DNA of 64,000 bases, from the NCBI GenBank assembly GCA_019058365.1, contig JAHPZE010000018.1:17801-81800 (forward strand). Reading direction: 5' to 3'. Under the pieces are notes generated by a model, which ran no database searches, was not told the origin of the DNA, and saw only the letters and a list, made by a program, of their open reading frames with translations. This document shows, one piece after another, positions 35,782 through 44,820 of this stretch. This DNA is from Promethearchaeota archaeon. GTDB taxonomy: Archaea; Asgardarchaeota; Lokiarchaeia; Sigyniarchaeales; SOKP01. Numbering within the stretch: position 1 is the first letter of the stretch; the number at the start of each line of letters is the position of its first letter. Position numbers and translations under genes: made by a program.

Positions 35782-36611
35782 CCTCCTTCCATTTTCTCTT
35801 TTTCAGTTCTTGCATTATAATACTCATTAGTAGACCAACTATAAAATGGTGTCAATTTAGTTTCTCTCATTTTTGGATTATTAATTTTAATATTATTCAT
35901 AAAAAAAAATCTACCAAAACCCTCTAAGTTATCAAATTTACAGCATTTAAAAACTTTGGTCATATATGATAGCGCAGTAATAGGAATTATATGCAAATTA
36001 TTAAAGACTTCACCATTCAAATCTATTCTATTTTCTTCATTTATATGATTTATTAATGCATATAAGCTAGTATCATCAGTTACAAATAATAATCCATTTG
36101 CTAAAATTCTCTCTTTTAAAATTTCTAAAGCTGCTATTAATAGTGTTAAATCATTAATTTCCACTATCTTACTAATCCCTTTTTGGTTAAGAAACATATT
36201 AGAGATCTCTTCAATTGGTTCGATTAAATTGTTATTTATGGTTTTAATATTCAAAGAATTCTTAATTAAATTAACAAAATCCATTTGATATTGTCTCGCA
36301 AGAACACTAAGATAAGGCACTTTTTCTGAAATTGTTCTTCTATATTCCTCATTAAATACTTGATTTGAGCAATAAATCTTTTGATTGCTACACTCATATA
36401 AGTTAGCTATAAAAATCTTAAAATCTTTTAAGACTTCTCTATAAGGACGTTTTATATTTTCAGTGATGCAATTTAAGTAATTAATAAAAAAATTTGTATC
36501 AAAAATCGTAGTTCTTTTGTTTTCACAGTTTCTATTGATCCTATCACATAGAGCCAAAGTTATCATCTTGAAATATATTTTGGATCTTACCCTAAAGTAT
36601 ATTATTTCCAA
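35778..36611 (-). CDS. PIN-like nuclease of the Rad50-like operon
   Basis: PIN-domain landmarks are visible in this 277-residue protein: TIFDTNFFINYL (Asp about 39) at the start of the fold, a mid-region acid in VFNEEYRR, DLTLLIAAL, and LFVTDDTSLYALI with a pair of late Asp residues. PIN domains cleave RNA or single-stranded/flap DNA. The frame opens at 36611, but the ATG 15 codons in (36566) is also plausible because the extra N-terminal residues lie outside the fold. It is the first gene of a three-gene operon with a Rad50-like ATPase, taking the place Mre11 would have. The PIN call is from motif spacing only. Confidence 0.5.
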   Translation of the reverse strand: MEIIYFRVRSKIYFKMITLALCDRINRNCENKRTTIFDTNFFINYLNCITENIKRPYREVLKDFKIFIANLYECSNQKIYCSNQVFNEEYRRTISEKVPYLSVLARQYQMDFVNLIKNSLNIKTINNNLIEPIEEISNMFLNQKGISKIVEINDLTLLIAALEILKERILANGLLFVTDDTSLYALINHINEENRIDLNGEVFNNLHIIPITALSYMTKVFKCCKFDNLEGFGRFFFMNNIKINNPKMRETKLTPFYSWSTNEYYNARTEKEKMEGG

Positions 36612-36696
36612 TTAATCACAATTAAAAAATATAAACATTTTTTCTAATTTACTTGCTTACAGCCTTCACAGGTGTAATAATTGCTATGGCTAAATT

Positions 36697-36711
36697 TTCG
36701 TGAAATAACCG
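36697..36711 (-). repeat. Arm-core half-site (TTCGTGAAA-TAACCG)
   Basis: An exact 9-bp arm plus 6-bp core of the dispersed site, in the 226-bp divergent space between the PIN-like operon and the CaCA exchanger. No second arm follows the core. Confidence 0.6.
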
Positions 36712-36837
36712 CATTAATCATAAAAGATTTTTACTTATATAATCAGAATCTTTATACATTTTTGTAATATCCTTTATTGAAGTCCCCTTTCCCCATGAAT
36801 TAAAGTTTATATTGAATACTTTTTTTAATAACAAGGT

Positions 36838-37857
36838 ATGCTTTTATTATCAATTCTATTTCTTATATTAGGATTTTTTGGGTTATATTTTGGTGCTAAG
36901 TTTGTCATAATTAGCCTTGAAAATATTGCAGATCGCTTAAATATTAGTCATATAATGGTAGGGCTAACAATTTTATCGATTGGGACTAGCTTACCTGAAA
37001 TTGCTGTTAGCATAATGGGGGGTATTGATAAGATTTTGGGTATTGATCCTTACATTGATGGAATAGTTATAGGAAATAAAGTTGGTTCTTTTTTGACTCA
37101 AATCACTTTAATTATTGGAATTTTAGCAGTAAGCCAACCGATTTTCGTTAGTAAATGGGAATTGAGAAGAGAAGGACCTATGCTTTTTATTTCTATATTG
37201 ATTTTTCTTTTTTTCTCTTTGGATGGAATTCTTACTCAATTTGAGGCACTCCTAATGATAATAATATATCTTATTTATCTAATTTTTGTAATTTGGAGTG
37301 AGAAACGTTTACAAAAAATTAAAGTAGATTCTAATTATATTGAAAAAGAACGTTTAGATGCTGTAAGTTTTGAACCAGTTAAGAGTCCTCGTAAAAAATC
37401 ATCAACACTTAGAGATATAGGTATTTTTCTTTTTGGTCTTAGTATATTAATAATTGCAGCAGAGTCCACATTACTTTCAGCGCATGATCTATCAAGAGAA
37501 TTTCACATTCCTGAAAATGTAATTGGTATATTAATTGTTGGATTTGGCACAAGTTTACCGGAACTTGTTGCTGACTTAACCGCTATTAGGAGAGGATCAT
37601 TCGGAATCGCAGTAGGGGATATATTAGGTTCCAATATATGTGATATCTTATTAGCCACAGGATCAGGCGCAATTCTAATTAATTTTAATGTTCCCCTGAT
37701 AATTCTGGTTTTTGATATGCCCGTTCTATTATTGGCGTTAATTTTACTTATTTATTTCTTATGGAGTAAGAAAATACTTAAAAGATGGGAAGGAGCTTTA
37801 TTAATCGGATTTTATGGCGTTTATGCAATTTTAAAATTAGTAATGTTTCAAATTTAA
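36838..37857 (+). CDS. CaCA-family Na+/Ca2+ exchanger-like membrane protein
   Basis: The 339-residue protein has two inverted alpha-repeats typical of the cation/Ca2+ antiporter superfamily: GLTILSIGTSLPEIAVSI with GNKVGSF in the first half, and IVGFGTSLPELVADL with GDILGSNICDILLATG in the second. About ten hydrophobic segments are visible. It would exchange Ca2+ (or K+) for Na+ or H+ across the cell membrane. The start ATG follows ACAAGGT. It is monocistronic and unrelated to the flanking defence genes. Length matches YrbG/MJ0091-type exchangers. Confidence 0.85.
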   Translation: MLLLSILFLILGFFGLYFGAKFVIISLENIADRLNISHIMVGLTILSIGTSLPEIAVSIMGGIDKILGIDPYIDGIVIGNKVGSFLTQITLIIGILAVSQPIFVSKWELRREGPMLFISILIFLFFSLDGILTQFEALLMIIIYLIYLIFVIWSEKRLQKIKVDSNYIEKERLDAVSFEPVKSPRKKSSTLRDIGIFLFGLSILIIAAESTLLSAHDLSREFHIPENVIGILIVGFGTSLPELVADLTAIRRGSFGIAVGDILGSNICDILLATGSGAILINFNVPLIILVFDMPVLLLALILLIYFLWSKKILKRWEGALLIGFYGVYAILKLVMFQI

Positions 37858-38166
37858 TCAACACCATTTTTTTTTAACGATATAAGAAAAAGATCAAAAA
37901 AGTTAAGGCAATTATTCCTCATTTTCATCAATTTCTTTGTTAGCTTCTTAAATTAAAAAATTGTTCGTGAAACGGTTATAAACTAAAAAGCTAATCTTAA
38001 AGGATTTGACTATTGTGTTAAAAATCCTTATTTTTTTAAATTGATTTTAAGACTTCCGATAAATGTTGATAAATCAAAATTTAATTGGAGTAAAAATTAA
38101 TTAACATCTCTCTTTATAAAAGACTTAAATGAAACGTTTTTTATTTGTGAAAAAAGAGTAACAATT
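37858..38166. other. Intergenic region with one half-site
   Basis: Contains the half-site TTCGTGAAA-CGGTTA at 37964-37978 and otherwise A/T-rich DNA upstream of the small membrane protein. No other feature is supported. Confidence 0.5.
37964..37978 (-). repeat. Arm-core half-site (TTCGTGAAA-CGGTTA)
   Basis: Exact arm with the core in the other orientation. Read on the minus strand it is TAACCG-TTTCACGAA, the same as the right ends of the paired elements. Confidence 0.6.
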
Positions 38167-38829
38167 ATGCAAAATAAAGAATTGGATAAGATATCAAATA
38201 AACCGAATATCAACGCAACAAGGTTAGGAGTATCATCACTCGGAAGCCTCGGGGGATTGATTAGTATCGAGCATGGCATTTTTGAGACGGCTCAGGGGAA
38301 TACCCCCACATCTGGAATAATAATAAATGCAATAGCTCCAGGACATTGGTATTGGAAAGAAGGAGGAGAACTTGCTATGACAATTATTCCGAATTTTTTA
38401 ATTACCGGAATAGTTGCTATAATCATTGGTATTATCGTAATAATTTGGTCAATTAGATTTGTACAAGAAAGATATGGAGCGCTGGGGTTGTTTACTCTTA
38501 CCGTATTAACCTTATTATTCGGAGGAGGGATTGCTTTTTTTATTATTGGGATTATAATCTCTATTATTGCATTACAAATCAATAAATCTCATACATGGTG
38601 GGATATTCATCTTTCAAATAATGTAAAGAAGTATTGTACCAAATTTTGGCTTCCTTTATTTAGCATTACAATTATAATACTTGTATTTTTAGTTTTAGGA
38701 GGGATGTTAGGTGTATGGTTCTTAGAGCCAAATATTGCTACAATTTTACTGACCAATGTTGGCTTAATATCAATTGGACTAATTATCTTTACAATCATCT
38801 TTGGTTTTATACATGATATTAAGAAATAA
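38167..38829 (+). CDS. Hypothetical four-helix membrane protein
   Basis: The 220-residue protein is unrecognised. Four strong transmembrane helices are visible: around LITGIVAIIIGIIVIIW, LFTLTVLTLLFGGGIAFF (running on into FIIGIIISIIAL), FSITIIILVFLVLGGMLG, and a C-terminal LISIGLIIFTIIFGF. The first 60 residues are soluble, with GHWYWKEGG before the first helix. There is no catalytic motif. It lies alone between the exchanger and the MntA-HepT pair. Resemblance to small archaeal membrane proteins of unknown function is all that can be said. Confidence 0.6.
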   Translation: MQNKELDKISNKPNINATRLGVSSLGSLGGLISIEHGIFETAQGNTPTSGIIINAIAPGHWYWKEGGELAMTIIPNFLITGIVAIIIGIIVIIWSIRFVQERYGALGLFTLTVLTLLFGGGIAFFIIGIIISIIALQINKSHTWWDIHLSNNVKKYCTKFWLPLFSITIIILVFLVLGGMLGVWFLEPNIATILLTNVGLISIGLIIFTIIFGFIHDIKK

Positions 38830-38856
38830 ATCCAAAATTTAATTTTATTAAATTAT

Positions 38857-38871
38857 ATCGTAAAATAACCG
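38857..38871 (-). repeat. Degenerate arm-core half-site
   Basis: ATCGTAAAA-TAACCG: intact core, arm with two mismatches. It lies between the membrane-protein gene and mntA. Confidence 0.45.
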
Positions 38872-39009
38872 AATAATATAATTCAATTATTAAAAACTTA
38901 ACTTGAATCTACATTTTATTTATTAATTTTAATTGATAATAATTCTTTAAGGAGCTTGAATTTATTACCCTAATAATTTATGTGAATATTGAAAAATTAG
39001 AAAATAAGA

Positions 39010-39315
39010 ATGAATATAATGAAGAAAAATAAAGATGAAATTCTCAATACGCTTAAAAATATAAAAAATGATATTAATCAAAGATTTCGAGTAAAAACAA
39101 TTGGATTATTTGGTTCTTTTGTTAATAATAGGCAAAAAAATACAAGTGATATTGATTTTTTAGTAGAGTTTGAAGAGGATGCAGATCTATTTCATCTTAT
39201 TGGCCTTTCACATTATTTAGAAGAGATTTTTCACACAAGAGTGGATGTTATTTCGAAACCAACTCTAAAAGAAGATTTAAAACAGCATATCCTTCAAGAG
39301 GTTATATATGAATAA
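39010..39315 (+). CDS. mntA: MntA-type minimal nucleotidyltransferase antitoxin
   Basis: This is a 101-residue minimal nucleotidyltransferase with GLFGSFVNNRQ followed by TSDIDFLVEF, the GSx10DxD signature. In MntA-HepT systems MntA adenylylates the HEPN toxin and blocks it. The stop overlaps the hepT start by 8 bp, the usual coupled arrangement. A decayed C-terminal copy of a close relative is found on the opposite strand at 58046-58170. Start ATG 39010 is preferred; a second Met lies three codons later. Confidence 0.88.
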   Translation: MNIMKKNKDEILNTLKNIKNDINQRFRVKTIGLFGSFVNNRQKNTSDIDFLVEFEEDADLFHLIGLSHYLEEIFHTRVDVISKPTLKEDLKQHILQEVIYE

Positions 39316-39646
39316 AAATTTACCTATCTATTTGAAAGATATAAAGACAGCTATTATTAGTATCGAAAAATTTATTGAAGGATTGGATTTTGAACAATTT
39401 AAATTAGATGATAAAACTTCAAGTGCCGTAATTCGTAAATTTGAAATTATTGGAGAAGCTACAAAAAATGTTCCTGATGCTATTAGAAAGCAATATCCTC
39501 AAATTCCGTGGAAAGATATCACGGGAATGCGAGATAAGTTGATTCATGCTTATTCTGAAGTTGATTTAAAATTGGTTTGGACAACAATCCATCAAAGATT
39601 ACCAAATCTTAAATCTATTATTGAAAAGTTGATTGAAAAAGGATAA
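39308..39646 (+). CDS. hepT: HepT-type HEPN toxin (RNase)
   Basis: The 112-residue HEPN protein has the RX4HXY catalytic motif in GMRDKLIHAYSEVD, and the preceding IVRK-like IRKFEIIGEATKN helix typical of HepT. HepT is an RNase that is neutralised by MntA-mediated AMPylation of the motif's Tyr, which is present here. It overlaps mntA by 8 bp. The pair looks intact. Confidence 0.9.
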   Translation: MNKNLPIYLKDIKTAIISIEKFIEGLDFEQFKLDDKTSSAVIRKFEIIGEATKNVPDAIRKQYPQIPWKDITGMRDKLIHAYSEVDLKLVWTTIHQRLPNLKSIIEKLIEKG

Positions 39647-39951
39647 ATAGTGTATTCTCAAATTTCTAAAATATTTTATGTTTAAGGGATATTATTGAGA
39701 TGTATTCCAATATTATGTTTATTCGCGAAACGGTTATTGCCCAAAAAAGTATAAAATTCATACTATTCTTGAAATCATGTATGGAAAAGGAAATTCAGAG
39801 CTTGTAAGAAACAATTTAATGTTGATATCCTTTAAAATAATTGGTACTTTGTTCATTCTCACTTCTTTTAATCCTAATATTTGAAAGTCGATTTTAACTT
39901 AATATTTACACTTTAGTTAAATATATATTATTTAAATTTTTTGTTATTTTC
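39647..39951. other. Intergenic region with one half-site
   Basis: Holds the half-site TTCGCGAAA-CGGTTA at 39722-39736. The DNA to its left, read on the minus strand, resembles the DNA following half-sites at 57.97 and 63.12 kb (a shared stretch like AATAAACATAATAT), so a longer element may have decayed here. No gene seen. Confidence 0.45.
39722..39736 (-). repeat. Arm-core half-site (TTCGCGAAA-CGGTTA)
   Basis: One mismatch in the arm and an intact core. Read on the minus strand it has the same polarity as the right ends of the paired elements. Confidence 0.55.
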
Positions 39952-42303
39952 ATGAGTATTCTTTTTGATTTTTCATTAGATTTTGATAAAATTGAAGACT
40001 TTTTAGAAGAATCACATTATGAAGAAGCCATTGAAAGATCCTTTAAAATATTAGAAAAAGCATTAGAATTTTTGTATAATGAAGGTTTTACTAAATTGAA
40101 ATTGGATACTCAAATTCAAATTCTTAATGTTCTAAAAGATAATTATTCAGGTAAGAAATTTTATGATTTGCCTATAGGTGAAAAATTAAAAATATTTGAT
40201 GAATATAAATTTCTCTCATATTTAGATATAAATCTAGATAAAGAAGTAAACCCTAAAACACTTTTAAGATTAAATACATTAAGAGTAGATTCTACTCATC
40301 AAAAAAGAAAGATGAGTAAAGGTAATGCTTATTATAGTTATTCTGTTATCCTAAGATTTCTTGAAAAAATTGGGTATAGTTCATTATTCACTCCTGAGAA
40401 AAGTGAAGAAATGAAGAGTGAAATTAAAAAATCTATGAAAATAGATACTTTTATTCCGGAAAATCTACCCGCACGTGATTATATTGAATTTATAGGAAGA
40501 GAAAAGGAAATTAATAATATAATTAATTCACTTTTACATGAAAAAGTACATGTTCTATCAATAGATGGTATTGGGGGTGTAGGTAAGTCATCTTTAGCAT
40601 TAGAAGTAGCTTACAAATTGAAAAAAGATAAAATATTTGATGCAATAATATGGGTTACAGCTAAACAGAGTCGGCTTACTTATAAAGGCATTGAAGAAAT
40701 GGAATATACACTTGGAAATTTAGAAGATTTATTTAATGAAATACTTAAAGTTTTTGACGCAGAAGATCTTTTAAAACTTGGGAATATAGACACAAAAGAG
40801 AGGAAAGTACTCGATATTTTAAAAGAAAATCATTGTCTTTTAATAGTTGATAATTTGGAAACTATTAATGATGAAAATTTAAAAAATTTTTTAATCGATT
40901 TAAGGTTTCCAATTGAAAGCAAAGTTTTAATAACAAGTCGTAAACGATTAGGGCAAGTAGAATATGTAGTCTATCTGGAAAAATTTACTCTTGAAGATAC
41001 AAGTAAATATATAAATTCTCAATTAAAAGCTCGTGATTTTAAAAGAGGTTGTTCCGAAAATTTGATAAATGATATCCATATAAAAACGGGTGGTATACCC
41101 TTAGCAATAAAAGTGTTGATACCATGGATTATCGAAGGAAAGTTAAAGGATAGAATCGAAATTGATATTGATAAGGAAACAGATATTTTAAATTTTTGTT
41201 TTGATACCGTATATAATAAATTTTTAAGTAAAGATGCTCAAAGATTATTGTGTATATTATCTATTGCTCCAACAGAAATTTCAGAAGCTGCTTTAAGGTT
41301 TATTTCAGGATTAGATGATGAAAGCTATAATCAAGCTTTAGGAGCCTTATTGACATATTCTTTGATTAGTATTGGATTAAAAGAGAAATCGGAAGATCAT
41401 TTTTATATGCTTCCCTTGACTCAAGATTTTGGTAAAAGAGAAGCAGAAAAAAATTATCCTGATCTTAAGGAATATATTCATAAAACTTATTTAAAATTTC
41501 TAGAATTGAGTAAAAGTGAAAAGGAATCTGGCAAAAGAGTAATGGCTATAAATAAAGCGGAGGAAGCAAAGAGATTATCATCCTTAGGTGATATTGAGAA
41601 AGCCTCTCAACTCTTCAAAGAAGCTATTGGATATGACTCTAAATGTGATTATGTCCTATACTTATATGCCATATTTTGTAGAGAAAAGCAAGATTTTGGA
41701 CAAGGCAGAACATTAATTGAGAAAGCTATTAGAATCAATGAAAAAAATCCCCTATATTGGTCTGAGTATGCTACAAATTTAGAATTATACGGAGATTTTA
41801 AAAAAGCAGAAAGAATTCTTGAAAAAGCAGTAATTAAAATAAAAAAAGATAGGTATCTGATCTTAAAGTTAATATTATTAAAATCTAAATTACAGAAGAA
41901 TGAAGATGTAATAAAAACTGCTAGAGAAAATATAATTGAAAATTATCAAACGAAAAAAGACAAGTTCATTAACACATTATTGACAATAGCAATATTAGAA
42001 GGGCATTGGAGAAAAGCTTCAAAATCTATAAAGTCAGGTCGGTATGAAGAGGCAATTAGTATTCTATTAGGAGGTTTAAGTGAATTTATGGATTTTTCGC
42101 AGAAGAAATTAATATTTCCTAATAATGGGAAATTATTATGGGAAATTAAAAAAACCTACCATAAATTAGGAGACTTATCAACAATTTTAAGAAATAATGA
42201 AAAGGCAAAAGAGTATTATAGGAAATCAATTTATAAAATTGCTCTTTTTGAGGATAGAAAGAAACATAATAGAATCATTGAAAGCAAGCTATCAAAAATT
42301 TAA
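39952..42303 (+). CDS. STAND NTPase (NB-ARC) with HEPN-like N-terminus and TPR repeats
   Basis: The 783-residue protein has three parts. Residues 1-150 are helical and end with TLRVDSTHQKRKMSKGN, which carries an RX4H (RVDSTH) reminiscent of HEPN domains. Residues about 175-400 are an NB-ARC NTPase: FIGREKEINNII, Walker A GIGGVGKSSLA, Walker B LLIVDNLE, then VLITSRKR and the GGIPLAIKVL GxP motif. The C-terminus (about 525-780) is tetratricopeptide-like. STAND proteins of this form are signal-triggered defence sensors in prokaryotes. The TPRs probably bind the trigger and the N-terminus is the likely effector. Monocistronic. Confidence 0.75.
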   Translation: MSILFDFSLDFDKIEDFLEESHYEEAIERSFKILEKALEFLYNEGFTKLKLDTQIQILNVLKDNYSGKKFYDLPIGEKLKIFDEYKFLSYLDINLDKEVNPKTLLRLNTLRVDSTHQKRKMSKGNAYYSYSVILRFLEKIGYSSLFTPEKSEEMKSEIKKSMKIDTFIPENLPARDYIEFIGREKEINNIINSLLHEKVHVLSIDGIGGVGKSSLALEVAYKLKKDKIFDAIIWVTAKQSRLTYKGIEEMEYTLGNLEDLFNEILKVFDAEDLLKLGNIDTKERKVLDILKENHCLLIVDNLETINDENLKNFLIDLRFPIESKVLITSRKRLGQVEYVVYLEKFTLEDTSKYINSQLKARDFKRGCSENLINDIHIKTGGIPLAIKVLIPWIIEGKLKDRIEIDIDKETDILNFCFDTVYNKFLSKDAQRLLCILSIAPTEISEAALRFISGLDDESYNQALGALLTYSLISIGLKEKSEDHFYMLPLTQDFGKREAEKNYPDLKEYIHKTYLKFLELSKSEKESGKRVMAINKAEEAKRLSSLGDIEKASQLFKEAIGYDSKCDYVLYLYAIFCREKQDFGQGRTLIEKAIRINEKNPLYWSEYATNLELYGDFKKAERILEKAVIKIKKDRYLILKLILLKSKLQKNEDVIKTARENIIENYQTKKDKFINTLLTIAILEGHWRKASKSIKSGRYEEAISILLGGLSEFMDFSQKKLIFPNNGKLLWEIKKTYHKLGDLSTILRNNEKAKEYYRKSIYKIALFEDRKKHNRIIESKLSKI

Positions 42304-42318
42304 ATCTTAATCAATAAT

Positions 42319-42342
42319 TTCGTAAAATAACCGTTTCACGAA
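42319..42342. repeat. Full arm-core-arm site (9+6+9 bp)
   Basis: Two inverted 9-bp arms (TTCGTAAAA and TTTCACGAA) flank the 6-bp core TAACCG. This is the only complete site I found. All other copies are one arm plus core. It sits just after the STAND gene stop, in the 88-bp convergent space before the HD gene. Confidence 0.65.
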
Positions 42343-42391
42343 AAAATTTCACTTATTTATTCCTTTTTGGAATATACAAAAATAGATTCTA

Positions 42392-43786
42392 TTATAAATT
42401 TTTCACAATCTCTTTAACGTTCTTATTGATAATTTCAAATTTGTTAATTAAATCTTGATTTTCTTTATTCAGGTAAACCAAGTATTTAATATTCTTAAAA
42501 GGATAAAGATCTTTAAAATATGTTCCATGCCATTCATAAAATAATTGAGGCTGTTCATTTTCTTGTTGTATCCAAATAGATTTCATCTCCTGTTCCTTTA
42601 TTTCTTTTACTTTTTCCTGATCCAATCCTATTGATGGATAAAAGATTGATTCATATTTGGTAAACTTATTTTTGGGAATATCCAAATGTATCTCACTATT
42701 GAACTCTTTTTTTAATTCTCCGATTAATTTAATGATCTTATAATCAGCTAATTCAATTATTCCCATCTGCTGTTTAGTTAAACATTGATAATTAAATATA
42801 TCATAATTTTTTTCACGAAGAATTATTGATTTCAAATTTCGATTCAAACTATTATTTTCAATGGAATTTTTATCTTTTATTTCTTTATATTTATTTAGAA
42901 ATACATTCATTAAAAACCAATCAGTTAATTCATATAATTTTGCATGATCTTCCCTATTTTGCAATATTTCATTTAGTTCAGTTTCATTATTAAAACTCGG
43001 ATAATCCTTATCTGTTATAAAAGAGTTTGCTATTTTTTTCAAAATAAAATTGAAATAGGAAATTGTTTTATGAGTATATAAACGATCATATAAAGAAAAT
43101 CGAGCAATTAAGAAGTTTTCGATAGATCTTGAAGCTTTTTCATTAATTACAAGTTTTTCTTGATTAAATATTTGAAAATTACTTATTAAATAATCAAAAT
43201 CAATGATACCAAATTTGACCCCTGAAAAATATGAATCTCTTAATAAATAATCAAGTCTATCAGCATCTAATTCCCAATTTATAATTTTATTTAATATTGG
43301 ATTATCTGCAATATCGTTTCCCTCAATAAGATTACATATTAAATTAATATCATAATTTTCGCTTGTATCAATAATATCTTTTAAATATGAATTTTTTATT
43401 AGATACACTCCAAATTCTTCATGAGAGATTTTAAAAAATGAAGGAAGATCTTCCCAATTTTCATCTTCTTCATTGAATTCAAGAGCATGTGAAAACGGAA
43501 AATGACCAATATCATGTAATAACGCAGCCATTTTTAGATTATTTAAGTAATATGAGCTCATTATGTCTTCATTTTGCTTTTGTAGAATAACTCCAATTTT
43601 ATCCGTAATATGAAAGACTCCTAAAGAATGTGAAAATCTATTATGGTTTACAGTAGGATAGACATATTCAGCTAGACTTAATTGTCTAATATGTCTTAAT
43701 CTTTGAAAAATAGGTGTATCCACAATGATAGATTCAATTTCATTTAATTCAATTAGTCCATAAATCGGATCATAGATTCTTTTCAA
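42392..43786 (-). CDS. SAMHD1-like HD-domain phosphohydrolase
   Basis: The 464-residue protein starts with the family signature MKRIYDPIYGLIELN, then TPIFQRLRHIRQLSLAEYVYP. The HD metal motif is complete: NRFSHSLGV, LLHDIGHFPFSHALE, and NWELDADRLDYLLRDS. Relatives include SAMHD1 and archaeal dNTP triphosphohydrolases. dNTP-depleting HD enzymes are used in phage defence, but housekeeping nucleotide control is equally possible. It lies 13 bp downstream of the YwgA/Panacea-like gene in one operon, which hints at a toxin-antitoxin-like pairing. Confidence 0.85.
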   Translation of the reverse strand: MKRIYDPIYGLIELNEIESIIVDTPIFQRLRHIRQLSLAEYVYPTVNHNRFSHSLGVFHITDKIGVILQKQNEDIMSSYYLNNLKMAALLHDIGHFPFSHALEFNEEDENWEDLPSFFKISHEEFGVYLIKNSYLKDIIDTSENYDINLICNLIEGNDIADNPILNKIINWELDADRLDYLLRDSYFSGVKFGIIDFDYLISNFQIFNQEKLVINEKASRSIENFLIARFSLYDRLYTHKTISYFNFILKKIANSFITDKDYPSFNNETELNEILQNREDHAKLYELTDWFLMNVFLNKYKEIKDKNSIENNSLNRNLKSIILREKNYDIFNYQCLTKQQMGIIELADYKIIKLIGELKKEFNSEIHLDIPKNKFTKYESIFYPSIGLDQEKVKEIKEQEMKSIWIQQENEQPQLFYEWHGTYFKDLYPFKNIKYLVYLNKENQDLINKFEIINKNVKEIVKNL

Positions 43787-43799
43787 TATACATCAAAAA

Positions 43800-44306
43800 C
43801 TAGCTTGATATTAAGCCTACACTTTTTAAATCATTTAAAACTTCATTAAATTTGAATGAATCAAATAATTTTGGTTTATAGATTGATAATTTAAGTCGTA
43901 TTTTATCCATACTCCAATTTTTAAAATATATATCTTCATATAAATATAAGAAACTTGAATAAAATTCAAATTTCTTTTGATCTATCCCCCATTTATCTAA
44001 AAGATTTTTACCCTTTTTTAAAATCTCTTGCTCTTTTTCATTAAATTTATATCTAGATAGTTCTTCTATCTTCTCTTCTGAGATTTTAGAAGCTTTATAA
44101 TATAAATCTGCTAAATAAGGTGAATATGGCCCATATTTATAAAAATTGAATTTTAGTTTTAAGTTTAAACCATACTTTTCTAGGAAATAGAAGATCTTTT
44201 GAATTAAAAATCTTTGATTAAAATCTTTATCTAATTTCTTTAGTTCCTGATTTAATCCTAATTCATTTAGAATTCTTATAAATTTAATAATGTCTTCTTT
44301 AACCAT
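43800..44306 (-). CDS. YwgA/Panacea-like small protein
   Basis: The 168-residue protein has RFLIQKIFYFLEKYG followed by FNFYKYGPYSPYLADLYY. This matches the 'LQKLiYl....g....f..Y.yGPYSp.L' pattern of YwgA-like and DUF4065/Panacea proteins. Panacea domains serve as versatile antitoxins for many unrelated toxins. The pairing here with an HD phosphohydrolase suggests it controls that enzyme. A second, diverged protein with the same YSPYEFGDFSP core is at 54.9 kb next to a PIN toxin-like gene. Assignment is by motif; function is inferred. Confidence 0.6.
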   Translation of the reverse strand: MVKEDIIKFIRILNELGLNQELKKLDKDFNQRFLIQKIFYFLEKYGLNLKLKFNFYKYGPYSPYLADLYYKASKISEEKIEELSRYKFNEKEQEILKKGKNLLDKWGIDQKKFEFYSSFLYLYEDIYFKNWSMDKIRLKLSIYKPKLFDSFKFNEVLNDLKSVGLISS

Positions 44307-44399
44307 TTTATTCTGGAAATGAATCTTTAATTATTCAAAATACTATTTATATGTATGTTCTTTAGATATATATATTTTCAGTTATTTACATCTTAAGAG

Positions 44400-44535
44400 T
44401 CTGGTACTTTTCAGGTTTAGATTTTATGAACAAAAATAAAGAGATTTTCCTATTAAATGCCTTCTTAAGATTTTTCAAGTTTTTTTAAATATCATCACGA
44501 ATAGAAATCATTTTTGAATTCATACGATCAACCAT
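44400..44535 (-). pseudogene. vapB antitoxin remnant
   Basis: Reading leftward from ATG 44535 gives MVDRMNSKMISIRDDI, a TAA, then KNLKNLK. This is nearly the same as the intact VapB at 62617 (MIDYMTSKMISIRDDVYKNLKKLK), with the stop replacing Tyr. Similarity fades after this point. About 130 bp upstream is also conserved between the two loci. Confidence 0.7.
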
Positions 44536-44667
44536 TTAATTAATAAATATATATTTATATCGTAAAGAATTAATGACATTTTTTATTTAATGAAGATATT
44601 TTGACATCATATATCACCAGATATATCGCCAATTCAAGCTAACACTTTCTTTTTTTGAATTAAAATT

Positions 44668-44820
44668 CGGTTATTTCACGATCATCAATTAAAGCTCATC
44701 TAACAACGTCTTCTCCAGAATCTTAATGACCTAAGAATCATTTCATTAAAGACTCAGCTCTTATTTTTCATTAATTAGATATTTTAAGGTTAGCTTTTAG
44801 TTCTGTAACCGTTTCACGAA
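44668..44820 (+). repeat. Paired arm-core element A (153 bp)
   Basis: Left end CGGTTA-TTTCACGAT and right end TAACCG-TTTCACGAA, cores 138 bp apart. Its left boundary coincides with the point where similarity to the vapB upstream region at 62.7 kb ends (both read ATTAAAATTC up to that point). This suggests insertion of a unit. Confidence 0.6.
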
